Shown piece by piece: positions 9,900 to 19,500 of a stretch of 64,000 bases of DNA. How positions within the stretch are numbered: the first letter of the stretch is position 1; every line of letters starts with the position of its first letter. Source of the stretch: Nothopassalora personata (lineage: Eukaryota; Ascomycota; Dothideomycetes; Mycosphaerellales; Mycosphaerellaceae); the NCBI GenBank assembly GCA_033816765.1, contig CM066295.1, positions 2,046,001 through 2,110,000 of the forward strand. Direction: 5' to 3'. A model generated the notes under the pieces. That model was not told where the DNA came from and did no database searches. It saw only the letters and a list, made by a program, of their open reading frames with translations. Made by a program: the position numbers and the translations under genes.

Positions 9900-10547
9900 A
9901 TGCCTCACACCGAAGCTCCCCCACACATCCCTGAAGGCTACATTGCCTCTCTCACTGACGCCCAGCGTAGTGAGTTTCGCCGAATGTTTGCATCGACTTC
10001 CGCGGCTGACAGAGAGGAGATCTTTAACGGCGATCATGAAGAGTGGGAAGCTTTCTCTGAGCTTCACTGGCAGCTCGTCAACTACGACGAAGCCGAAGAA
10101 GAGCGAGCACTCTCCAGACGTGCACAGGTCGAGCTCCACGTCCGTCGTCGATGTCGACCACTTTCAGCGATCTTCGAGACGGACGAGGAGTATAAGCGTC
10201 GATCGGTACTCAGCACGCTCCCAGCTATGGACAGTCAAGCAGAAGAGGTTGCCTCGACTGCAGGTCCTGATACACCCGTCGTTCCCGACACACCAGCTGC
10301 AATGAAGAGCCCGACTCCTCATCCACTGGCAAGCCATCCGCCTGCAAAGACTATTCAATGGGCGGATGAGGATGTTTCGGTGAGTGCCCCTGCTGACTAT
10401 CCAGCAGACGATGATGTTCCCAGCATTCCTGACAGCAACGGCGAGTCTTTTGATACGTCACCGCTTTCCGTGAGGAAGATGGTACAGGGCAGACTTAATC
10501 GTTTCATGGCTCGTGCGAAGAGCCATGTCAAGCGTTCCGAGTACTAG
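9900..10547 (+). CDS. Unknown protein, third member of the tandem family
   Basis: A 215-aa frame from the ATG at 9900; an upstream in-frame ATG at 9792 would add 36 residues that lack family similarity. Residues about 13-70 (IASLTDAQRSEFRRMFAS...FSELHWQLVNYDEAEEE) match the 9033 protein most closely. They are followed by a basic stretch and CRPLSAIFETDEEYKRRS at about 85-102. The remainder is Pro/Ser/Asp-rich and disordered, ending in a basic helix (about 190-215). There is no signal peptide. I infer a recent tandem duplication with the two genes upstream. Role unknown. Confidence 0.7.
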   Translation: MPHTEAPPHIPEGYIASLTDAQRSEFRRMFASTSAADREEIFNGDHEEWEAFSELHWQLVNYDEAEEERALSRRAQVELHVRRRCRPLSAIFETDEEYKRRSVLSTLPAMDSQAEEVASTAGPDTPVVPDTPAAMKSPTPHPLASHPPAKTIQWADEDVSVSAPADYPADDDVPSIPDSNGESFDTSPLSVRKMVQGRLNRFMARAKSHVKRSEY

Positions 10548-11101
10548 GTGCAGTAGGTTTAGAGCTTCGGCTAACGGTTGAGTAGCATGATAAGGTCAGC
10601 TGCTGATCGTCGCGTGCACATAGAAGGTAAGTCAAACTCTCGTGTCCAATCATACTTATGTCGTTCTTCACAGCTTCTGACTAGATTATCCAGATTCGCT
10701 ACCTCAGCCATTTCAAGCCAGTCGGCGCCTCCCCTTGTGCAGCCGCTATCAGCTATGCTTCCCAGACCTTCGTGTCCCGTAGGACCTCTTTGTTCGAGTC
10801 TCGTCGCACAACAGAGAAAAGACAAAGACAATTATATACAATACATGACAAAGGTACGTCACGGCGACTCTTTGTCTACTAAGACAATGTTGTTGTCGAA
10901 AGACTAACAGCAAGGAGTACATATCCAAGCAGAAGCTTGAATGACTTGTGTCGACCATCGGATCGCCAGGTTCACGTCCGAGACCTCATCTTGCAGCGCG
11001 TTAGAGCGCTGGATGAATGGCGTGGTGTCGAAGGAGTCTCGATCATATTTTCGACTAAGCTGGCGATCAGCAATATTACCATAGTTTGCCAAACGTCGAC
11101 C
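10548..11101. other. Intergenic, with a strong splice-donor sequence
   Basis: No gene seen. GTAAGTCAAACT begins about 79 bases after the 10547 stop, and a matching acceptor-like TTCACAG follows near 10670. It may be a 3' UTR intron or a missed exon junction. The same 12-mer recurs after the next gene. Confidence 0.45.
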
Positions 11102-11647
11102 ATGCCACGCAAACTAATATCCATGCCACATGTGGCAATGATGGACACCGAGCACCGCATAGAGCTCTATGCCTTCTTTGATCACGTCTCGCGACGCGAT
11201 AACCCGGAAAGCTCAGGTTCAATGCTTATGCTCCAATTTAACGAAGAGGAGAGGCAGGTCTTCGAATGGCTCTATACTAAGTCATACCACTACGGCAGAA
11301 ACGCCTTCAACGACCCGTCGCTTGCTCCGTCTAGTAAGGCGCGAGATCGCTTCTGCCACCGCTTCCTTCCGAATCTCTGCGGCTACGAGCCTACTGAGGA
11401 CGACCCTGACCCAACACCACCGCCCGCACTAAGCAGTCTTGATATCGAGGAACGACTTCAGGACTGCTCGTACCCTGGCGCATGCTGGATCGAGGGATGT
11501 CCACGGCGACACGGTCCCGGAGGACAGAATGTTAACAGAGAAGGTCGTCCAGCGAGCCTAGACACCAGTGAGTCGGCGTTTACACCTCCACTGAAGCTCA
11601 GGCTTAAAAATCTTGTTAAAGCTGTGATGCGATATCGCCGAAGCTAA
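11102..11647 (+). CDS. Unknown protein with a Nab2-like CCCH motif
   Basis: A 181-aa frame from the ATG at 11102; the frame is open back to 10937, but that part overlaps likely UTR. The middle holds a Cys/His cluster, CSYPGACWIEGCPRRH at about 124-139. Its spacing C-x5-C-x4-C-x3-H is that of Nab2/ZC3H14-type zinc fingers, which bind polyadenosine RNA. There is only one such motif, so RNA binding is a guess. The N-terminal part (about 20-75) is helical and could be a distant relative of the 9033/9900 module. The C-terminus is basic. No signal peptide. Confidence 0.6.
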   Translation: MPRKLISMPHVAMMDTEHRIELYAFFDHVSRRDNPESSGSMLMLQFNEEERQVFEWLYTKSYHYGRNAFNDPSLAPSSKARDRFCHRFLPNLCGYEPTEDDPDPTPPPALSSLDIEERLQDCSYPGACWIEGCPRRHGPGGQNVNREGRPASLDTSESAFTPPLKLRLKNLVKAVMRYRRS

Positions 11648-12225
11648 TTCGTGTCTAGATTGTGAATACTGGTACATGACATGCTTCTGGCAGGCGTTCT
11701 CAATTTCGATAGGTGATGCAAATCATACAACGTAAGTCAAACTTCCATTCGTTCTCAATTGCATCAGTTCCTTCACGACCATGTTTTAAAACGATACTGA
11801 TCTTGCGATACAGCTATATACTAAGAGTGAACCCAAGTATACTTCGGTTTTAGACCGTGGGTCGACCGCCTCGAGCTGCTCGAAGGCATCTTCCGCTCTA
11901 CAAAATTAGGCATTGTCATATGCTTCAGTAGCTTCCACGCCAAAGAGTGAATTGCTTCACTACCACGCCGCTGAAAACACGACGCATTGGAACCTTTATG
12001 CATGCGTTATGTAATAACACATTGTCGACCATGCAGCGAATGGAGAATGCATAAAAGGCTGGACTATTTCTACCCAGGTTTCCACCTTGTCTCGACAACT
12101 TTCAGCATATTTCCGTGTTCATCTCGAGTGACTTTTGCATCCCGGCAAAGTCGTATCGTTGAACGCTTCTTGGCAACAGAGACTAGAACAGAGAAAACAG
12201 AAGCAAAAGAATCCCGACATCAAAC
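11648..12225. other. Intergenic
   Basis: No gene seen. About 82 bases after the stop it carries the same GTAAGTCAAACT found downstream of the 10547 stop, followed by an acceptor-like GATACAG near 11807-11813. The right half should hold the promoter of the 12226 gene. Confidence 0.45.
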
Positions 12226-12711
12226 ATGGCTCAACCAGCATCGTCCTCGGGCAGGACCACACAACACCCGTCAATTAGCAGCAGAAGACGAATGTCTCGT
12301 CATCTCGACGATGTACGCTTCCACCAGCTGACTCCAGAGGAGGAAGAAGAAGAGCGTAGGCAGGACACCTGCGTCCGCCGCAAGGATGCAACAGCAATAT
12401 ACGTCGAAGAAGAGGAGATCTCCTTCCGTGCCGCAGACGGCATGAAGTCCTCAATCCAGGATCGACTGGACACGGAGCCATGTCCACATGCTCCAGACTG
12501 CAACTTAGTGAGAACTGGTGCCTGCATCTACGAGTACCATCCGGGGCAGGAGGTCACTGAGCAGTGCTACTACATCCCCAGAGACCCTAAGATAGGCGCG
12601 GCAGACAAAGTCGTCAAGATCGCCAAACATTTCTACCCAGAAAAGTTTCCCGAGGCAAGGACGAGAAACAAATTCAGGCTAACCGTGAATCAGATCATGG
12701 CGAAGAGGTAA
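12226..12711 (+). CDS. Unknown small protein with a Cys/His cluster
   Basis: A 161-aa frame from an ATG in strong context (CAAACATGGC). It is Ser/Arg-rich at the start, has acidic runs of Glu (about 40-65), then a Cys/His cluster CPHAPDCNLVRTGACIYEYH at about 86-105 (C-x5-C-x7-C-x4-H). This resembles, but does not match, CCCH zinc-finger spacing. A basic C-terminus (about 125-161) follows. The TAA stop sits inside AGAGGTAAAGG, which could also be a splice donor, so the true C-terminus may differ. Similar organisation to the 11102 protein suggests kinship. Function unknown. Confidence 0.6.
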   Translation: MAQPASSSGRTTQHPSISSRRRMSRHLDDVRFHQLTPEEEEEERRQDTCVRRKDATAIYVEEEEISFRAADGMKSSIQDRLDTEPCPHAPDCNLVRTGACIYEYHPGQEVTEQCYYIPRDPKIGAADKVVKIAKHFYPEKFPEARTRNKFRLTVNQIMAKR

Positions 12712-13245
12712 AGGCACACCTCAATGTCACTTGTGGTCCCTCGCGATCGTGGTCGTCGCTGAAAGTCCGTACTCCTTTGGAGAGGTCAAGCGTCTATACA
12801 TCGAGAAATACATTAAGCCAACTAATATTATCGTCCAGGAGCTTATCGTCCGAGTTAGATAGAAGTTCGTCGACGATTCTACCATAGGCGAGCTGTTTGG
12901 GGTTTCTCAGTCTTCACATGGCCTGCTGGGTTATTGGGCGGCGGGTCCGTTTTAAAGAAGGCGGTCTATGATGTCGGCAACGGGACTGTCGTCTGGGTGG
13001 TGTTCTGCATTCCGCGGCTTCTTCATAGCATGCATCAATCAATTGAGACTTACTCCTCTCGGCTCAGCTCCCTTCATCTCAACTTGTACCGATCATCGCA
13101 GGACGGAAATGATAAATCGTCCCCACCGATCCGGAAAGAAATGCCAGTTAAGCATTTATACCAAAAGGTGCGGTGTGTTAGCCTAAGTGTCTCACCAAGG
13201 GTGGCGGAAGAAAGCTATAAGCGTCATAAGTATGTCTTAGATGTC
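12712..13245. other. Intergenic
   Basis: No credible gene. Short frames (for example 12934-13254) show no domain, and codon use does not look selected. The right end merges into a CpA/TpG-depleted patch. Confidence 0.45.
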
Positions 13246-13559
13246 ACACGTTAGCTACTATACCTTAGCTTACTTACTTTTTATACATCTACTTCTCTCT
13301 AAGCTTAAGAAAGTCGACTAATCTAACGATATCTCTTACTACGCTAATCGGAATTCTATTCGACTTAAAGTTAACGAAGGCGTTAGGTCTCCTAGTGCTA
13401 TATATAACGGTAATATAGACGTTAATAACTCGGCCAAATTGCTTAGGATATCTTAATATATACTACGAGGAGGGGGAGAGGAAACTCGGCTAAGTAGGAA
13501 CTTTAGGGCTAGCCTATAAAAGTCGGATCTAGGCTAGCGTCTAAGGCCATAAAACGCTG
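13246..13559. repeat. Small RIP-mutated relic
   Basis: About 310 bases with few CA/TG, many TA, CTAG and CTTA words, and no open frame, flanked by normal sequence. It resembles the 1-5735 block in composition, so it is probably a mutated transposon fragment or solo LTR. I cannot assign it to a family. Confidence 0.6.
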
Positions 13560-15187
13560 CTATATTGAAGATGAAGCGTCGGAATTGCGGAGGTTGATCG
13601 CTGCTACGATGGAGAGAATTGAGGTTGTGATCTGAGCTTCTGGGGGTTCTGGGTTGCGTTTTGCGTAGTCTCGTGGAGTGTCCAGAAGATCGGAAAGCAC
13701 GTTTCCCTGAGGTGGTGGAAATTCATATGTTGCCATGACTTCAGTGCGTAGTGATTCGTCTCGAGTCTGGCTGGGACAACGTCCAGCTGTGTCGTCAATC
13801 GATGCGCTTGCTTCAGTGGGTTGCGCTGCGGCTTGGCTGGCCAAATATTCTTCTGATGTCCGAAATGAGAAAGATCAAACAAGTCGTTGTAGAGCCTTTA
13901 CAGTGCTCGGACTGGGTAAGCAGGGGGGCTGAACTTTCAGCTGCCAAGACTTTCCTGATGACAGTTGGATAATTTCGTGCCGTTTGCATAGCGCTTGTGC
14001 AACACTGCCACGTCCTGCTTCTTTCTAGATAGCCCACCTCGAAGACTGCTCATACGTAGAGAAGACATCTTCCAGTGTAGCTTGCTCTTTCTCACCTCCT
14101 CCAGCCTCTCCTCGAGATCTTGGAAGTATTTCTGCACGATCTTCTCCAGCTGCTGCTGGTGCTCTATGATCCGACCATAGGCTACTTTATGTATGACTCG
14201 CTCTATAATGCGCCGTAGTTCTTGACCTCTATGCACCGTCAAGAGCGTATGAGATGGCTGCGGGATGTACGGTCGATCGAGTCCTTGTCCAAGGTCTGCG
14301 AACATATCGACGTTCACTAACACGCCACCGGCTTTTCCAGAAATCATTCGTACTCTCGTGACGGGAATTCGCTGGTCTCAGCTCGCCTCATGCCCGACCG
14401 GAATATCCGTGAAGGAGTGTTCTGATGCTGCAAGCTACAACAAGTGCTCAAGTTCGAGGAATAAGTCGATTTCGGGGACACGAGACATTGCCAATCGCCC
14501 GTGGAAACATCCACTTCTTTCTCGAGCACATGAATTGCTTCCGATCGATCTGGTCTTCGGGATGTGAATTCGATATCGCATCACGAGTATGATCTGGTCA
14601 CCAATTACTCTGCGATAGGAGGCGACGTCTGCGTACGTCCGGTCTCCTCTGGCGGCGTACGAATCGCCCAGGCTCCGCAAGGATGGATGCCGGTTGCAAG
14701 AGGGCGAGTGGCGCGCAGTGACCTTTCGAAGCAGCTGGTAGTGGACCAAGCGCTTGATATCGGCAGCACCTTCGGCAGCGGTCTGAACAGCGGCCACGGA
14801 AAGCTATTCTTTTGCACCTAGTGAGAGTCGATAGCTCGGCTTGCATGAGGCGTCTCCCTTCCAGAACTTGACACGCTCAAGCAGCGCTGTCTTTGGCTGC
14901 CGAATGTGGATGATACGACGCTCATGAAAATAGGTCGCATAGCTTGTCGGCAAATCCATAGCCAGCAGCTGTAGGAATGCGAGCTGCTCATCGGATAGAT
15001 CTACTCCTGATCCAGCGGCGGGTATCAATTTCGACATAAGGCGATCTATGGGGTCGCCTCCTTCCATGCAGCCGAGTCTAGGTGGTATGTCAGTAGTCGT
15101 CGCATATTGAATTTGGGTAGTCAGCCGAGTCACCCACCGCTCCAAACTCTTCCCACCGATAACCTCGAATATGTAGTGGCATGTCAT
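13560..15187 (-). pseudogene. Decayed or many-exon gene of unknown function
   Basis: Several minus-strand open segments follow one another with protein-like composition. They are 15187-14804 (ATG start, with an LSDEQLAFLQLLAMDLPTSY helix), 14803-14435 in the same frame after a TAG at 14804-14806, 14347-13937 (a coiled-coil-like run around IIEHQQQLEKIVQKYFQDL) and about 13855-13560. No clean set of introns joins them; for instance a GT...AG pair around the TAG would be only about 35 nt. The best reading is a gene broken by stops and frameshifts beside a RIP island. A multi-exon live gene is possible. I recognise no domain. Confidence 0.4.
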
Positions 15188-15557
15188 AACCAGAGCGCCT
15201 CTTCAGGCGCTGACAAGTAGTCTCGGGCGATGCTCTGTATGAGCTCTCTTGGTAGCGAGAAGATCGACATGTTGCCTGGTGTTGCAGTGACGTGTCTGCG
15301 ATGATGTTATTGGTCTGTCGTCTGGAAGAGTGTCAACTGTTGAAATTTGGTCTGTGCTGTCACGAGCACTATTCACTCGCAAGTCAAAAGACCCGCTTGT
15401 TTCTGAAGCCAAGTCTCGAAGCCGCAGTACTACACGCAAAACGGGCAGGGGATCTCTCAGCGTCCAGGACTCTTCGCGACACATTACAGTCGTCAAGATA
15501 TCATCTCTTACTCAAACGCCCATCACAAGGCGCACGCACAACAGTGCTAATCACAGC
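15188..15557. other. Intergenic between the decayed gene and the 2EXR gene
   Basis: Nothing coding seen. It would hold the divergent promoters of both neighbours. Confidence 0.4.
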
Positions 15558-16086
15558 ATGACATCCTCCACTCAATATAAGAAGACCATCTTCGATCTCC
15601 CTCAAGAACTGCGCGACATGATCTACGAGTACGCTTCCCTCCCCTCGCTACCCTCTATACCCTCTACTAATACCTCCCAGACTCACCTTCACCCGCACCG
15701 TCGACCTAAACCTCTCCCTCCCCAAGCCCAACCACAGCAACGGCTCGCTTGTCCTCACCTCGAGCCAGATCCATGCCGAGACAGCCCGACTCTACTACGC
15801 CCGTACCCACTTCTACGCGACCAAAGTCGACAAGCTCTTCGACTGGGTCACCGCATTGCCGCCGAAGTACGTAAATGCCATCAGGACAATCCGCTGCAGC
15901 TGGCGCGTAGAATGGGTTCTCGAGAAGCTATGGGACTATCCAGAGCATCGGCAATTAGCGCTGATGCTGTCGGACAAGATGGTGCTCAAGGAGTGGCGCG
16001 ATGGGCAGTGGGTGGCTCCTCTAGCGTGGCGGCCAGCGAACGCGGTGTTTGGTACGACGCAGGCGCGAATGAGAGCTATACCGTAG
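15558..16086 (+). CDS. 2EXR-domain (F-box-like) protein, one intron
   Basis: Two exons, 15558-15628 and 15681-16086, give 158 aa. The 52-nt intron has donor GTACGC, branch CTACTAAT and acceptor CCCAG, and joining it restores the frame. The N-terminus FDLPQELRDMIYE (about 12-24) is the hallmark of the fungal 2EXR/F-box-like family. It is followed by a stretch with SSQIHAETARLYYARTHFYA (about 50-70), the usual site of the conserved 'RQIRAE..FY' box, and a VNAIRTIR strand. These proteins form large, fast-evolving families of unknown role in Pezizomycotina. At 158 aa it is shorter than many relatives. Confidence 0.75.
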
Positions 16087-16534
16087 AGAAGACGGAGGGA
16101 GTTGTCGCGGTTTGTGCCTGATACCGTTGCGATGAGAAGTCCTACGCGACGGATGCTGCCTCTCGCAATGTGCATGCCGTTGCTAGCGAAGAAATGTGGT
16201 CAGTACTTTGGCATGTCGGCGGAATCTGCTGTAAGTGAGAAAGATCATGGAAGAATTGCCAAAGAATGGCCATGGCGAACAGTCTATGCATTCAACAGCA
16301 AAAGACAAGCCGTCCTAAAGTATCATACAACATAACGTCTCAAGAGCCAGCACCCTCTCACAAAAATGCGCCTTGTGCACGCCAGATACCAGAAGCACTT
16401 TTTTTCGGTCCCGTGGGGTTGGCTCATGTACCTCGTAAACGCCAACGCTATGCTTTTAGTGAGAGTCTCGAAGCTCAAATTCCTTTCATAAATCATTCCT
16501 TAACCGCAATTGTCCAGATTCTGCTTTCGCCAGT
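16087..16534. other. Convergent intergenic region
   Basis: The 3' ends of the 15558 gene (+) and the CPSase-ATCase gene (-) face each other. Frames at 16102-16335 and 16266-16538 show no domain. It marks the switch from accessory to core genes. Confidence 0.5.
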
Positions 16535-19500
16535 CTAGGGCGCCATGACCAGCGCAAGCAACGCCATCCTCACAAACATGCCATACTTCATCTGTCTGAA
16601 GTACGCCGCCCTCGGGTCATCGTCGACCTCAGGAGCCAACTCCATGTTGCGGGGAAGTGGATGCATGACAATCATATTCTTCTTCGCGTCACGGAGAGTC
16701 TTTGAGCTAACGACGAGCTCATCCTTGACTTCCTCGTAGATCGACAGGTCCTCGAATCGCTCTTTCTGCACACGAGTGCAGTAGAGAACATCGGTGTTGG
16801 CGATGATCTCAGGAGTGAGACGGTCCGATTCGACACCAAGCTGGCCGCGAGCCTGAAGGGACTCGCGAACCTTCTGAGGGAGAGCGAGCCGTGGATGGGC
16901 GGCCAGCTGGACGTTCACGTTGTAGTGGCGGAGGACTTCGCAGAGGGAGTGGACGGTGCGGCCATACCTGAGATCACCGGTAAAGGTGATAGTGAGACCG
17001 TTGACAGTACCGAGCTCTTCGCGGATGGTGAAGAGATCGAGAAGTGCCTGTGTTGGGTGCTCACGGGAGCCATTGCCAGCGTTAATGACTGGGTGGTCGG
17101 CGTACTTGGCAGCAATGTCGGCCGAGTCGTTGTCTGGATGTCGCAGAACGATAACGTCGCCGTACTGGTCGAGGGTCCGGATCGTGTCCTCGAGCGACTC
17201 GCCCTTCTTTGTGCTAGAGTGTGCCTCGTTGATCATGATGGTCTGTCCGCCGAGGCGCTTCATGGCAGCATCGAAAGATGCGGAAGTCCTGGTGGAAGGC
17301 TCAAAGAACATCTCGCAGAGCACACGGCCCTTGAGGATATCAAGGAATCCGTCACGCTCTACACCGAGACGCATCTCAGCAGCCACAGTGAAGAGCAGAT
17401 GCAAATCCTCCTTCGAGAATTGCTTGACAGAGACCACATCCTTGCCCTTTAGCGATGATCTCTTGAGCAGGTCGTGTAGAGACTCAAGAAGGACTTGTTG
17501 TGGCTGTGGCACGACAGGTGGCGCTGTCGAGACCTCGGCAAACTCTTGATAGTCGACCTTACTGATGCTGAAATCGTAGTTCCTCGCGATACCCTCGATT
17601 AGGATCTTAGCGATCTTGACGTTCGTGACGAGAGGTGTCTGAAAGTCGACAGCCATACGACGGGTTCGGTAACCTTTGCTCACGTAGTTGGCCGGACGTC
17701 TGTACTTGTTGTTCGATGGCAAGTTGATGTACAAGTCAATCAGGTTATTGGCCAGAGCGTGTGTAAGCGAATACTCCTCTCGCTGGTCTTCCTTGTCACC
17801 AAGAGCTTCCAAGAATTGCACAGGAATGTTGTGCTCCTCAAGGAAGTCAGCAGTACCAGCAGTGGCGTAGAGCTTGTAGCCAAGCTTGTGCAGAGTCTCC
17901 ACCGGCTTAAGCATCTCCAGCTTGTCCTTGAAAGAACCGATAGACAGAAGGATGTTCTTCTTTGGCAGCTTGAAGCCGGTGGAGATCAATCCCTTCATAT
18001 AGGCTTCGTACTTCGTGCGACCGAAGCACGCGACTTCTCCAGTGGACGCCATTTCTACACCCATGACAGGGTCGGCGCCCTGGAGACGGGAGAAAGAGAA
18101 CTGCGGCACCTTGACGGCAACGTAATCTGGCTGGACTGTCAAAGGTGGGTAGGCGCGTACTGGGAGACCAGCCATCGCCTTGGTAGCCATCTCGATCAGG
18201 TCGAGACCCATGACCTTTGACACGAATGGAAAGGACCGCGAGGCACGAACGTTGCACTCAATGACCTTGATATCGTTGGCTTTGGCGATAAACTGGATAT
18301 TATAAGGACCGGTGATGTTTAGTGCCTCACCGATCTTTCGTGTAGCATCCTCGATCTTGCGGACGGTCTCTGCAGATGCGTGTTAGCTACGTATGAATAC
18401 CGGCGATCTTTTCGCCTTACCTGGGTCCAGATCTTGTGGTGGCAAAATAAGCGTAGCATCTCCAGAGTGCACACCAGCGTTCTCAACGTGCTCCGAGATA
18501 AAGTGGCCGATCATGGTGCCGTTGCGAGCTACAGCGTCCATCTCAATCTCCTTCGCATCCTCGATGTACTTAGTAACGACAACCGGATGGTCCTTCGACA
18601 CTTCAGCAGCTTGGTCCAGATAGTTCTTGAGGTCGTGCTCAGAGTACACAGTGTTCATGGCTGCTCCGGAGAGCACATATGAAGGTCGAACAAGCACTGG
18701 GTACTGGACTCTTCTGCAGAATTCTTTGGCCTCCTCGGTGCTGGTGAGCTCCTTCCACAATGGCTGGTTAACATCCAGTCTGTCGAGCATGCGGGAGAAC
18801 TTGTATCGGTTCTCCGCGGTATCGATCATTTCCGGTGAGGTTCCAAGGACCTTAACGTTGGACCTATACAGCGGAAGCGAGATGTTGTTGGGGACTTGAC
18901 CACCCATGGAGAGGATGACGCCGGCGGAGTTCTCCAAATTGTATATGTCCAATACTGGTAACGCGTCAGTGAGCTAATCGGGACGTTTGGAGAGAAAATA
19001 CATGCCGGTCTCCAGAGTGATGTTCTCAAAATAGAGGCGGTCGGCCTCATCATAGTCAGTCGACACCTAAATGAACATTAGCATACGAGTATTGTGATGA
19101 GCGTAATGGTGAGACTTGCAGTTTCCGGATTATAGTTCACCATGACCTGTCAGCACGTCAGTACTTTGCATTGCGATGGGGATGCACTGGAATTACCGTT
19201 TTGTAGCCATTGCTCCTCAAAGTTCTGACAGCTCGTACAGAGCACCAGTCGAACTCGACGGAGGAACCAATTCGGTACACACCAGATCCAAGAACCATGA
19301 CGCCTCGATCAGTGAAATCAACGTCGTGCACCGAACCGTTGTATGTCGTGTAGAGGTAGTTGGTGTACGCCGGGAACTCAGCCGCTACAGTGTCAATCTG
19401 CTTCACAACAGGCATAATCTTGTGCTCAAGTCTGGCCCTGCGGACATGAGGCTCATTGCTGCTCCAGAAAGAAGCCAGCTGCTTGTCAGAGAAACCAAGC

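Noticed and set aside
14435..14817. A 35-nt intron removing the TAG at 14804-14806
   Set aside because: Too short for known fungal introns; treated as evidence of decay instead.
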